This document shows, piece by piece, positions 43,938 through 55,763 of a DNA stretch of 64,000 nucleotides. The position numbers were made by a program, and so were the translations under genes. Below the pieces are notes generated by a model, which made no database searches, was not told where the DNA came from, and saw nothing but the letters and a program-made list of their open reading frames with translations. This DNA is from Bolinopsis microptera (lineage: Eukaryota > Ctenophora > Tentaculata > Lobata > Bolinopsidae). The stretch covers positions 18,445,401-18,509,400 of the forward strand of contig NC_087082.1 of the NCBI RefSeq assembly GCF_026151205.1, written 5' to 3'. How positions within the stretch are numbered: the stretch's first letter is position 1; every line of letters begins with the position of its first letter.

Positions 43938-44125
43938 GAAACGGTTCCTGAAGAGCTGAATAAACGGTTCCTGAAGAGCTCAATAAACGGTTCCTGAAGA
44001 GCTGAATAAACGGTTCCTGAAGAGCTCAATAAACGGTTCCTGAAGAGCTGAATAAACGGTTCCTGAAGAGCTGAATAAACGGTTCCTGAAGAGCTGAATA
44101 CACGGTTCCTGAAGAGCTTAATATC
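43938..44125. repeat. 24-bp minisatellite, 8 copies
   Basis: Unit ACGGTTCCTGAAGAGCTGAA + TAAA, with CTCAATAA variants. Confidence 0.95.
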
Positions 44126-44351
44126 TTGGTATGAAGAAGACTGTCAAAAGATGCGCGAAGAAAAGTTCCTCAAGTTCTATAGAATTAGAATTTCAAAGAC
44201 AATGTTTGGGAAATTTAGATTTGATTGGATATGTAAAACCAAATTACCGAGAGTTTGGATCAATTAAAATCTAATTCAATCGAAATAATACGACACTTAT
44301 AAATGTCTCTGTACGTGAAACGACCTATAGGCCCAGGCACGTGATAATATT

Positions 44352-44428
44352 AAGAGACCGGAATTGAACCTGGGACTCTGTACGTAGAGAAAGTTCTATA
44401 GAATTATGCGATTACCTAACCACTAGTT
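44352..44428 (-). repeat. tRNA-derived element with pol III A and B boxes
   Basis: On the minus strand TAGTGGTTAGG (A-box like, 44425-44415) is followed 44 bp later by GGTTCAATTCC (perfect B-box, 44370-44360). The cloverleaf is not convincing, so a SINE head or tRNA pseudogene is likelier than a working tRNA. Confidence 0.55.
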
Positions 44429-44654
44429 ACATACCCCCATATACCACCCCCATTACCACCACCAGGCATGCTGTCAGGGAGGCGCCAATGGTGTCCAATT
44501 CTAGGGACCTAAATTATCTATTCGTTGGCCAATTTCATATTTCTTCATACTCACATACTGGTCAAAAGGCCTTAAAAGCATTTGACCCAGCTAAAAACGT
44601 GTCAATAATATCCCTCGCGGAAATACGTCAGACATCAGATAGAAAGAGGGAAAC

Positions 44655-45560
44655 ATTTAGTGTTACCATGGTTACAGCTGCTTACTCTACAGTACTAGAA
44701 AGAGGAAATAATCTAGTGTTACCATGGTTACAGCTGCTTACTCTACAGTACTTGCTGTATAGATATGCCATATCTTTCAGCTAATAATCTAGTGTTACCA
44801 TGGTTACAGCTGCTTACTCTACAGTACTAGAAAGAGGAAATAATCTAGTGTTACCATGGTTACAGCTGCTTACTCTACAGTACTTGCTGTATAGATATGC
44901 CATATCTTTCAGCTAATAATCTAGTGTTACCATGGTTACAGCTGCTTACTCTACAGTACTAGAAAGAGGAAATAATCTAGTGTTACCATGGTTACAGCTG
45001 CTTACTCTACAGTACTTGCTGTATAGATATGCCATATCTTTCAGCTAATAATCTAGTGTTACCATGGTTACAGCTGCTTACTCTACAGTACTTGCTGTAT
45101 AGATATGCCATATCTTTCAGCTAATAATCTAGTGTTACCATGGTTACAGCTGCTTACTCTACAGTACTAGAAAGAGGAAATAATCTAGTGTTACCATGGT
45201 TACAGCTGCTTACTCTACAGTACTTGCTGTATAGATATGCCATATCTTTCAGCTAATAATCTAGTGTTACCATGGTTACAGCTGCTTACTCTACAGTACT
45301 TGCTGTATAGATATGCCATATCTTTCAGCTAATAATCTAGTGTTACCATGGTTACAGCTGCTTACTCTACAGTACTTGCTGTATAGATATGCCATATCTT
45401 TCAGCTAATAATCTAGTGTTACCATGGTTACAGCTGCTTACTCTACAGTACTTGCTGTATAGATATGCCATATCTTTCAGCTAATAATCTAGTGTTACCA
45501 TGGTTACAGCTGCTTACTCTACAGTACTTGCTGTACAGATAAACCATATCTTTCAGCTAA
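44655..45560. repeat. Higher-order tandem repeat with 13 GTTACCATGGTTAC sites
   Basis: Two subunits share TAGTGTTACCATGGTTACAG and differ in the tail: a (about 56 bp, ends AGAAAGAGGAAATAA) and b (about 76 bp, ends GCCATATCTTTCAGCTAATAA). Order reads a b a b a b b a b b b b b. Confidence 0.95.
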
Positions 45561-47294
45561 TCATGGGAAAGATGCGAAGGAGAGGAGATTGAGATTTAGA
45601 AAATCGTTAAACTTCATAGAAAACCGTAATATCAACTATTCTACTATAAAAAGTTAAAACGACAGCTTAAAAGCTGGCCAAACTGAACAGCTAAATTGTC
45701 AGACAAGATCAGACCTGCGCCCAAAACACAAAGACCGCGAGGACGGAAAATAAGCCGTACGGAGTGTGCAGTGAATCGTTTGAACAAGGACACTAGCTGT
45801 ATAATGGTCCGGCTGCACAGGAAAATCAATGTGGCTTAGGTGTTACACAGATTTAGTCTTCACTTACACAAGTACACTCAAAGTAGCTGGTCTCTACCAA
45901 ACTTCCGGGAAATCGAGGCAAAACGGACGTGTTACCATGGTGACGTGCTGCGCTTAGGAAACAAACCATGATTATGTTCGCTTGTATTTTACTTGTTCGA
46001 TTTATGATCGGCAAGTATCTACCATATTTCTTATATAAATACTAACATTAAATAAACTGAATAACAGAAATACCTCTCTGACGTTTGCAATTACAATGCC
46101 CGAGATTAAAATAACGTGCTCATTTACATATTACGTAAGCCATATTTCGTGATGATATATGTACCGATTGAACAGGCTCAAACCAGTGCGGTTCTGTTTA
46201 GGTTGGGTAACTGAATCTATGTAAGATCGGTCTCGGACAAGTCTTTGATCTTTTGAAGGATTTATAAAACATTGGATGCTGAACTCGAACTCGGATCGAA
46301 ACCCAAATTCTTCGAAGATGTTATGTTGGAGTTAAAGAAAAGGAACATCAAAAATCGACAATTATGTTTCGTTAAATTCTTTCCAAAACGTTAACACTCT
46401 ATCTCTATACTGGTTCTATAATGCGAACCAGCTTTTTAGCGTCCAGGGTGGAAATAAGAGAGAGCTCAGAAAACGACGGACGTGTTACCATGGTAACGGT
46501 GCGTTTGTGCAATCATGAAGAGTACATTTCAGGAACATTTTAATATGTAATAAGAGTATATATCCTTAAATATTAATATAATATTAATATTAACAATTTA
46601 TTGAATATGATGTCATGAGGCAAAATGAATTTTATCCGGAACTATAAACCATCACAAAATTGTAATAAGGTAAAATAGATTCAGCCGAAACAAAATAGAC
46701 CACAAGGGACTTGTGGTATAATCCTACAATGACCCCAACAGCTGCAGCTGAGTATAGTGGTTTATGGCTGACATAACACGTGCTGCGCGCACAACAACAC
46801 GTGCGTAACACGTGCTGCGCGCACAACAACACGTGACTTTAAAAGTAGACGTGTCTCACGTCTGATCCTGGGTAATGGTTTATTGGTTGCAGACGCAGTG
46901 ACACAGCGTGACAATATATATATGTATAACACCAGTTCCAAGCTTTTATCAAAACTCAACCGAACACCCCACCAGAACAGTAAGAATCTAAATTAAGGGG
47001 TAACAAAGTCGTGAAATCTGGTCGAAGGAGACCAGCTTCAAACGAATTCCAGCATAAATTATCAGCATAAATATTCAATTGCAAGTTAAATTTCTAAACC
47101 GGTGTAAACTTTACGTTTAAGCGCTCTAATCGAATGTATTCTAAATTGGTTGATCATATGCCTTGCACGTTAATATCATGGCGGGTTTAATTGTTAAATT
47201 AATGTTTAAAATGATGGCCGTTAAAAATATGGGCATGACGAAATGCCCGCAAAACCGCCACATTGGCTAATAGTAATAGTAATACAGTCTTAGG
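45561..47294. other. Intergenic, small repeats only
   Basis: No gene is supported. Two further ATGG-centred GTTACC sites lie at 45932 and 46487. A block at 46960-47040 resembles 43220-43270 (CAGTAAGAATCTAA, GTCGTGAAATCTGGTCGAAG). Confidence 0.45.
46775..46842. repeat. Two 31-bp copies rich in CACGTG
   Basis: TAACACGTGCTGCGCGCACA + ACAACACGTGCG in tandem; the units contain E-box palindromes and a GCGCGC core. Confidence 0.8.
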
Positions 47295-47417
47295 CCTTAC
47301 TCGTTAATATTATGGCGGTTAATATCATGACTGTTAACAATATAACAAACCATTTTAAGTTACATGACGGAATGGCCACTTTATTACCGCGATAATATTT
47401 TATATTAACGAGTAAGG
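47295..47417. mobile_element. Short inverted-repeat element (CCTTACTCG ends)
   Basis: Left CCTTACTCGTTAATATTATG and right (reverse strand) CCTTACTCGTTAATATAAAA pair for about 15 bp; the whole is 123 bp. No clear target duplication. Confidence 0.5.
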
Positions 47418-47945
47418 TAATTGAAATCATTGATTTAAGTTCACTAGTATAGAAGTAGTTGAAGGGGAAAGTCAAAATCAGTGGTTCCAGATTAGCAGCA
47501 AATATCAATCCTTGCGCAAATATATATACGTTATGTTTAATTCGTCGATAAAGATAATTTTGACGAACAAAACAGCCTCTTGGCTATTAATTTTCCGGCT
47601 TCAATGCCAAATCCTCACCGTTACCCAACTTCGAAAATAAATAATAAGGATTCTGCCGTTCCTACTAAATAATTGTGATCACAGTTCGTTTTGGGGTAAA
47701 GGTATGGGTTATAATGTTAAAGTACAACAGTTTAGATCGGGTGCAAAGTGCAAACTGAAGAAACGTAATTCTTAACTTCAAGATTGCACGCAGGTAAAAG
47801 CCGAATTTTATTGAATTTTCAATTTTATATCGAGCAATCCTGCAATCAGATATATGAAGACGCGTAAATTTAACTTCAGATCTGAATTCAGATAATATTA
47901 ATAAGGATACGAAAATAAAATATACCGTTGAAAACGTGATTAATA

Positions 47946-49470
47946 CCTTATCGGTCATACTCATAATTGTCACACACAAGTTTTTGATGAACCAAATTTT
48001 TCACGGACATAATTATTCACGCTCATAATTTATTCCACTGCGAACTTACTGTCCAGGAAATAACAACTTTTCAAGTTATTATAGAATTTAAATATTCTAA
48101 ATATCATATTATGGTACTTCTGCACTTTTTGAATTTACAGTTCCTCGTTCATTTCTTCGGAGTTACTATTAATATACCTCTACATCTTCTAGATCTCTTA
48201 CAACTGGTTGTTTAATATCCAAATCGTAGCTGTACCGGGTAATGAACGATATCAACTGCTCTACCAGAGATACTAGAATGTCTGAAGTACAACTTGAGCT
48301 TTATGTAGCCCCCCACTTGGCATACTAGGCTACCTTCGGTGGTTCATGTCAACGACGATACCTTCTACCATACCAATCATATCGATAAGATACTGATATA
48401 GAATTCGAAAACCGGGATATCTTCCGAGGGATATGGCCGACGTACCTTCATGCCTCATCTGCACAGCATTTAAGGCAACTTGGTCGTTTAGCTCCGGACA
48501 GTCTATGCAACGTCTATGCAACGTCCATGCAACAACAAAAGAACCGTCTATGCAACGTCTATGCAACGTCCCTGCACAATGAACACTCTATGCACACTCC
48601 CTGCACGGTCAGTCTATGCAACGTCTATGCAACGTCTATGCAACGTCTATGCAACGTCCCTGCACAGTACCATATGAACACCGGCTACTAGCCGGCTACT
48701 AGCCGGCTAGTAGCCACTTTTGTAATAACAGCTCCTCAACTTCACATTACCAACCGGCTACTAACCGGCACTTGAAAAGTGGTCACTAGCCGGCTACTAA
48801 CCGGCTACTAGCCGGCTAGTGACCACAAAGTGGCTACTAACCGGCTACTAAGCGGTCACTAGCCGGCTATTAGCCGAGCTCTAAAGCAGACCTACTAGTA
48901 GCCGGTTCCAAACCGGCTACTAGCCGGCACTTAGAAAGCGGTCACTAGCCGGCTACTAACCGGCTACTAACCGGCTAGTAACCACCAAGTGGCTACTAAC
49001 CGGCTACTAACCGGCACTTAGAAAGCGGTCACTAGCCGGCTAGTAGCCGGCTAGTAGCCGGTGTTCATATGGTACTGTGCAGGGACGTTGCATAGACGTT
49101 GCATAGACGTTGCATAGACTGACCGTGCAGGGAGTGTGCATAGAGTGTTCATTGTGCAGGGACGTTGCATAGACGTTGCATAGACGGTTCTTTTGTTGTT
49201 GCACGGACGTTGCATAGACGTTGCATAGACTGTCCGGAGCTAAACGACCAACTTCCCGCATTTAACATATTTAATGCCTAACGACTTCTTTTCTTACTTG
49301 CCGTATGACTATGATAGATTGATTTAAAAATTATTTGTTAAAATTGAAAAAAAATTATAAATTCGGATTTGTAATGGTTTTGAACCACTTCGAGCGTTCA
49401 TTTTGATGTCCGTTCAACTTTATTTCCATTCACATAACGTCCGTTCAAATATTAATAAGGTCCGATAAGC
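47946..49470. mobile_element. Second copy of the Tigger-like TA element, interrupted by a foldback element
   Basis: Left end CCTTATCGG preceded by TA (47944-47945); right end CCGATAAGC followed by TA (49471-49472). Internal blocks match 5204-6103 (CGAACTT...TGTCCAG, CTTTTCTTACTT, GAGCGTTCAT). The length without the nested element is about 730 bp. No transposase reading frame was recognised in this copy. Confidence 0.8.
48474..49257. mobile_element. Foldback transposon, 784 bp, 8-bp target duplication
   Basis: GCATTTAA flanks both sides (48466-48473, 49258-49265). The ends are long inverted repeats of about 220 bp that begin GG[CG]AA[CG]TTGGTCGTTTAGC and consist of GTCTATGCAAC tandem repeats, while the centre is built of ACCGGCTACTAGCCGGCTAG repeats that are themselves palindromic. 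No coding capacity. The 8-bp duplication fits hAT, P or Merlin-like integration, not resolved. Confidence 0.9.
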
Positions 49471-49472
49471 TA

Positions 49473-50759
49473 TATACATTTATATAGTAAAAACTTCACA
49501 TCACATCGCTGATTTAAAACATTTTTTGCTTTTCACAACCACTGATGTTTCTTTCATTCAAATTTCTGATCGTTTATGAATAGACTCAGTGAAGACAGAT
49601 TCTAATGGATATAATTATAAATAGCTGATAAACACTAATATTACAATCGGTTTAATGAAACATTTCTTTATTTATATAGCTTGCCCCTTCATAAACATTT
49701 CTTAAATAATGAAAATGATTAAAGTCGTGTCCAAACATTTTGGAAAAATGTTTAATTTTTCTAATTTTTAGATGCCTTAAAAGTTTAAATATGCAGGACC
49801 CTCTTACATAATTTTTATGATTTCAGTACGTAGTCAAACTAAGTCCCAATAGTATCTAATAAACATCAAATTTTCCATAGGCCCTAGTGCAGATTTTTAA
49901 AAAAAATAATAATGATATCGTATAAGAATTTGTAATTCATCTTTGGGTCCACGTAATTGCGGACATAGTTCACTGTTTACCACGTGTTTGGGTGCCCATC
50001 TTATTTTAATATTACAGATGGGGGCAATATTTTGAACGATTCTATTTATATTCATATATTTTCGTACTCTGTAAAATTTGAAAAGTATTTAATAAACTTG
50101 ATATGGAGCTGCATAGCACTGAATCTTACCCCGGTTACTGTGCATGGAAGTGGAAACATTTGACGGTACTGCGGGAACATTTGACTGTTATACTCTGCAA
50201 AACAACGGACAGATAATAAAACGTTGGGAAAACAATGACAACACTGCAGATGAAGTGCTGACACTTAAAAAGGCAGACAACAGTCGGAGAGAGATTATCA
50301 CGTGACTAGCCTGCTGTCTGTCTTCTGGTCACGTGTTCTTTGCTGTCTGCGCCAAATGCAAACTATTTAAAGATGATCTAACTGTTATCACGTTACAGTG
50401 ATTTAATACTTTTCAAGCGGAAATTGATGGAAGTGCAAGCGTGTCGAGAAGTTTTTGTTGGTTTTTTTAAGCGAACAGTTGTAAACAAATAAATATTAGC
50501 AAACTTTCTTATTCAGCTTTCGTAAGACTGTAAAAGTAAAACTGTAATATAACGACAATTTTTCACATTTGTTTTATTTATCTTCCTCAAATCATACTGT
50601 TAAATGTTAGAGTACATCTTTCAACATTAATTAAATCTGTCGATGTATTTTATAATAAAGAGGTTTAAGAAAATTTAACTATAATCGATTTCCCAAAACT
50701 ATTATAACTATAAAAGTATAAGAGACGGGTACATAGCTGGTGCTGAAATAGCTTTCCCT
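49473..50759. other. Intergenic, no gene seen
   Basis: AT-rich. 49540-49620 repeats part of 33890-33965 (TTCTTT...CAAATTTCTGAT, AGACAGATTCTAATGGA). An imperfect inverted pair with TCACGTGA sites lies at 50265-50355. Confidence 0.45.
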
Positions 50760-50905
50760 GTTCCCAATCTGGACACAAATTCCTAACCCAAACCATAACT
50801 CTAACCCTAACCCTCACTCCAACCCTAACCAATACCCTTACCCAAATTCTAACCCTAATCCAAATCCTAACCCAAACCCTAACTATATTCTATAAGGCCC
50901 TAACC
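50760..50905. repeat. Degenerate telomere-like CCCTAA tract
   Basis: Irregular CTAACCCTAACCC-type runs, interstitial. Confidence 0.7.
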
Positions 50906-51113
50906 CAATAAAATATTATGTCAAGAACATCCCCATAATCGGATGAATACAAGAAAAAAAACGTATCAATACCATTATTCATTACGTGGGCTCGTAATCG
51001 TATATATTAATATTATTTTTAACCCTAACTCGGCTAATCCTAACCCGGCTAACCCTTACTGCGCGCGCGGCGCTCAGCCTGTCATTCCGCCGAATCTTCA
51101 ATGAACATAATAG

Positions 51114-51714
51114 TAGGTAGTGCGCCATCGACAGTGAGCCGCGCGTGCCGACTGTAGGATGGTTTTTTAGCGCTAATTTCGGCCAGCACAATTTTCTTCA
51201 AACAAATAGATATTAAGTATCCTTCCCGACCTCCGATTGCAACAAAAATTGGTAAGCTTACTCATAGACTTACAAGGAAAGTGTCCGAAAAGTTTGAAGC
51301 GAAGCATATCCAACCATCAGACATTATGTTACAGCTAAAAGCAGCGTATTTTGCCCCATTTTGATCACTATATCAACTCCGATATCCACCAAATTTTTCG
51401 GACAGTTGTGAAAGCCCTATTGGAAGGTCGTCGCCAATTTTCAGAATGATCTCATTCAAGGAACTGAAGATATATCCAAATAATACGACAAAAATCAACG
51501 AATTTGGTCAAATTTGGTCAAATTACGCAACTTTTACAGCTAATTTTGCTCCAAAAGCCGCGCACCATCAAATATGGCACCTAGGCGAAACTCACTGATC
51601 TTTCCAAAAAGGTGTAACAAATTTGGTATTTTGAAAATTCTCACAGTCTCTAGAAAACAATGGTACAAAAATTTTTTAAATCCGAGCAAGTTTATTTTTA
51701 TGGTGCACCCCCTA
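51114..51714. mobile_element. TAGG-ended inverted-repeat element, copy 2 (601 bp)
   Basis: Left TAGGTAGTGCGCCAT, right (reverse strand) TAGGGGGTGCACCAT; ATAATAG (7 bp) on both sides (51107-51113, 51715-51721). The interior matches the two ends of 25089-26419, so it is a deletion derivative. Confidence 0.85.
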
Positions 51715-51737
51715 ATAATAGCCTGGGGTCCCCAGGT

Positions 51738-52004
51738 AAGCTAACCCTAACCCGACTAACCCTAACCCGGCTAACCCTAACCCGGCTAACCCTAACCCGG
51801 CTAACCCTAACCCGGCTTACCCTAACCCGGCTAACCCTAACCCGGCTAACCCTAACCCGGCTAACCCTTGGCCTAACCCGGCTAACCCTAACCCGACTAA
51901 CCCTAACCCGGCTAACCCTAACCCAGCTAACCCTAACCCGGCTAACCCTAACCCGGCTAACCCTAACCCGGCTAACCCTAACCCGGCTAACCCTAACCCG
52001 GCTT
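51738..52004. repeat. 15-bp telomere-like satellite CTAACCCTAACCCGG
   Basis: About 18 near-identical copies; each is two CTAACC-type telomere hexamers plus a CGG insertion. Confidence 0.95.
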
Positions 52005-52355
52005 TAGGGTCAGGGTCAGGGTCAGGGTCAGGGTCAGGGTCAGGGTCAGGGTCAGGGTCAGGGTCAGGGTCAGGGTCAGGGTCAGGGTCAGGGTCAGGGT
52101 CAGGGTCAGGGTCAGGGTCAGGGTCAGGGTCAGGGTCAGGGTCAGGGTCAGGGTCAGGGTCAGGGTCAGGGTCAGGGTCAGGGTCAGGGTCAGGGTCAGG
52201 GTCAGGGTCAGGGTCAGGGTCAGGGTCAGGGTCAGGGTCAGGGTCAGGGTCAGGGTCAGGGTCAGGGTCAGGGTCAGGGTCAGGGTCAGGGTCAGGGTCA
52301 GGGTCAGGGTCAGGGTCAGGGTCAGGGTCAGGGTCAGGGTCAGGGTCAGGGTCAG
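52005..52355. repeat. (TCAGGG)n array, about 58 copies
   Basis: Uninterrupted hexamer starting from a TTAGGG unit. It abuts the C-rich satellite on its left, so strand composition flips at the junction. Confidence 0.98.
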
Positions 52356-53203
52356 TACAATATACAATTTATAACACCTTCTCTCAACCTCTATGTCTAT
52401 GCGCTCTTTATCAGTTTATACCTGCTCTGTATAATAAAATGTTATAACAAGGGACTATCTCTTGCGAGCCATCAACAGGAAAGGAGGAATCTTCTTTCGA
52501 TTCATTAGCTCATTAGTCACACGGAAACGATGCACACTTAAAATGTTATCGGTTGAGGACTCAGGACAAGCAAAGCATGCTTTGTATGTTTGCAATTGGC
52601 TGGCCGGCTAACACTTTGCTTTAACAGGCTTAGTTCAGTCACGTGATTACTTTGGGAACTAATACCAAAGCGCAGCGAGCAGGATGATACCATTAGGGTT
52701 ACTGGTCGCTCTGTTTTGTGATAGAAAATTCTAGAAGCTTTACTACTCATTCGCATTGAGTATGGTTTTATGAGCTCTCAGTCTTCAACTCTTAAGCAAG
52801 CCCAGTCAAAACATTTGTAATATAATGTGTTTCCTCTTTTTCCACCACATTAAGTATTATCCCGTCCAGAGAAACTTTGCTAAGTCATGACGGTTTTATC
52901 CGTCCTTAGTTAACACAATATACTAAATTACGCATAGAGATTAATCACTATCCTTATTTGGCTTAGTTTTCATCAGAACTCTCAAATACCTGTGATTATC
53001 TTTTGATTTATGATTGATCGTGTTTTACTGCTATGTTTGCAATAGTGGTACCAGTTATAAATATAATAGTGAAACATCGGTATGATGAAACCAAACTGTT
53101 TATTACTGTTTGTTATTACCATTTTGCTGACACCACTATCTCGACTGAAATTTGTGATAGAGCCGAACCATTTTTTGAATTTTAATGCAACCTTTTTTGT
53201 TGC
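52356..53203. other. Intergenic, no gene seen
   Basis: AT-rich, no repeats or exons recognised. Confidence 0.45.
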
Positions 53204-53969
53204 CTGTATATTAGGAACCGACCGGATATCCGGCTGAATCCGGTTCCGGCCGGATATCCGGCTTCAATATCCGGTCCGGTTTCAGAAAATTTTGCCGGAA
53301 TTTTGCCGGATATTTCTTTAAAAAAATGTATTTATAAAATCTTGAAATGCATATTTTTCGTCACATTTTAACGCGAATCTTTAAAAAATCAAATGTTTTG
53401 ACTAGGTGCGGAATTCAAAAAGCCGAAAGAATAATAATAATTCATAATAATGAACAGGGTAGCATGAAACGTGGAGAAAAGTGGTTTCCAGAAAAAGTTT
53501 TGACTTAGAAAATTTTCGGTCCAAGTCTTTCTCGATACGTACCTCCCGCTTCCGAGCTTGTGTTGCAAAGGGGAGGCCTGCCTTCCGAGATCGCATTACT
53601 AGGGGGAAGCTTCAAGTCCAAAACTATGTACTATAGAGGAGAACCGAACCTTATTACGAACAGTAGTTCTAGTAACGCTCTTTATCACATTTTATTATTA
53701 TTATCATGATCCAGTTTTGGCTCCGAGTCAACTATTGTGCAGACAGCAGACTGCTGTCTAGTAAAAACGATCCAGTGATAAAATATGCCTGCATGCTAAA
53801 AAGGTACAATTGTGCCCTGAATCGGGAACTATTGTGCTTTGATATTCAGACACGCATGACAAAAAGAGAACAACTGTGTCTCACACGTGCAATCGCGGGG
53901 AGGCCGACTTAGGGGACCCCCGATTATCAGGGTCAGATCATGTCACCAATTACGGCAATTAGTGACGTA

Positions 53970-55145
53970 TAATTATAATCGGACAGGATCTCAACAGCTA
54001 CTTGACTCTGATGGATACATCTACTTTCGGAAGAAGGATAAGGATTCAGCCCTCACAGATGCCTGGCGGTGCTGCAAGCACAAACTTTCTACGAAGTATC
54101 CCTGTCTGGGCTATCTCTCCCTCTCAGACAATTCTCTCAATTCTCTCTGCTGTAGCGAACGATTTCATTCTCGGTATCATTTTGCATTTGAGAACCGTTA
54201 TTCCAACTGATATCATTTCCTTTTGTTCGCGAAAAGGAGACACTGGCAACGGTCCACTCTACCCAATTATGGGTTTTGGTAAAATATATAATAATAAGCT
54301 ACAGCAGTACAACATGCAAGTTTAATTACTCATAATTAATGCACGTGCGACGAGCGGGCTACGGACATGACTTTAAATTTCTTATTACTTTATTATTATA
54401 GTCATAGAGAGATAAAAACAATGCATGTGCAAAGCGAGCATGTGTTGCAGACCTCTACGATCTGGAAGGGTCCATCAACAGTTATCACTGTAATCACTGC
54501 CTTGTGCCTAACTCAAGCTGTGGTGCGTGGGCAGCGCGGGATGATCTGTTATATAAACCCTTTGCGTGGCGGGTTTATGTTATTATAATCAGACAGGATC
54601 TCAACAGCTACTTGACTCTGATGGATACATTTACTTTCGGAAGAAGGACAAGGATTCAGCCCTCACAGATGCCTGGCGGTGCTGCAAGCACAAACTTTCT
54701 ACGAAGTATCCCTGTCTGGGCTATCTCTCCCTCTCAGACAATTCTCTCAATTCTCTCTGCTGTAGCGAACGATTTCATTCTCGGTATCATTTTGCATTTG
54801 AGAACCGTTATTCCAACTGATATCATTTCCTTTTGTTCGCGAAAAGGAGACACTGGCAACGGTCCACTCTACCCAATTATGGGTTTTGGTAAAATATATA
54901 ATAATAAGCTACAGCAGTACAACATGCAAGTTTAATTACTCATAATTAATGCACGTGCGACGAGCGGGCTACGGACATGACTTTAAATTTCTTATTACTT
55001 TATTATTATAGTCATAGAGAGATAAAAACAATGCATGTGCAAAGCGAGCATGTGTTGCAGACCTCTACGATCTGGAAGGGTCCATCAACAGTTATTACTG
55101 TAATCACTGCCTTGTGCCTAACTCAAGCTGTGGTGCGTGGGCAGC
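53970..55145 (+). repeat. 610-bp tandem duplication with FLYWCH-like coding remnants
   Basis: About 565 bp at 53970-54534 recur almost unchanged at 54580-55144. One frame in each unit reads LLDSDGYIYFRKKDKDS, then DAWRCCKHKL and KYPCLGYLSLSD, resembling a FLYWCH zinc finger (Y...W-R-C...C...). Such domains occur in transposon-derived proteins. The frame is short, so a relic is likely. Confidence 0.7.
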
Positions 55146-55447
55146 TGTTCTTAACTCTTAACTTAAGATCTTTTTTTTTATCTAGACACTTATTTTACTT
55201 CGGTGTATTCCAACAGCCACAATGTTACACAAGTGCAACCAGCCAATTACAGGAAGCCGAAGGATCTTTTTGGCCAGTGACGGTTAAGGTAGTGTGTACC
55301 ATACTTTCTTCGTCCGAGACTTTGCTGCAATGTGCAGCTCCTCATTTAACCCTCACACCCGATTTCTCGAGTATTCGGCTGAGTAGACCGGGGGGCTGCA
55401 TAGACCACTCATGATCCTTAGCTGAACGTCGACGACGCTCACCCCAC

Positions 55448-55526
55448 GACCAGGCAGTCAGTGGGTTTCGAACTCGCAACCTAACGATTGTAAGACAGGC
55501 GTTCTAACCAACTGCGCTACCTGGCC
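55448..55526 (-). tRNA. tRNA-like sequence, degenerate (possible Val UAC)
   Basis: Reverse strand: acceptor arms GGCCAGG and CCTGGTC pair over 7 bp, A-box TAGCGCAGTTGG, B-box AGTTCGAAACC, anticodon loop CTTACAA (anticodon TAC). Anticodon and T stems are poorly paired, so a tRNA pseudogene or SINE head is likelier than a working tRNA. Confidence 0.45.
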
Positions 55527-55763
55527 GCTAAAACCCTTAGGAAATTCATTCGCCAATAATAAATTATGTGTAGGCCGTGAATGAATGGGAAAAGCGAGCG
55601 AGCAATGTTAGTCCGCTAATTAATAATAACAGTGATTATACTTAATACTTATACATATCTTCAGTAATAACCTCAATAAATCTGTGTGTGTGTGTGTGGG
55701 AAATTTACAATTAAATTCTACTGATGGATCACATTACTAATTATACGTCACTTATTGGTGACA

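Noticed and set aside
48480-48660. Direct repeats with short spacers resembling an array
   Set aside because: They form the inverted arm of a foldback transposon with 8-bp target duplications.
51660-52367. (LTLTR)n and (LT)n frames
   Set aside because: Repeat periods of 15 and 6 bases keep all frames open; satellite, not protein.
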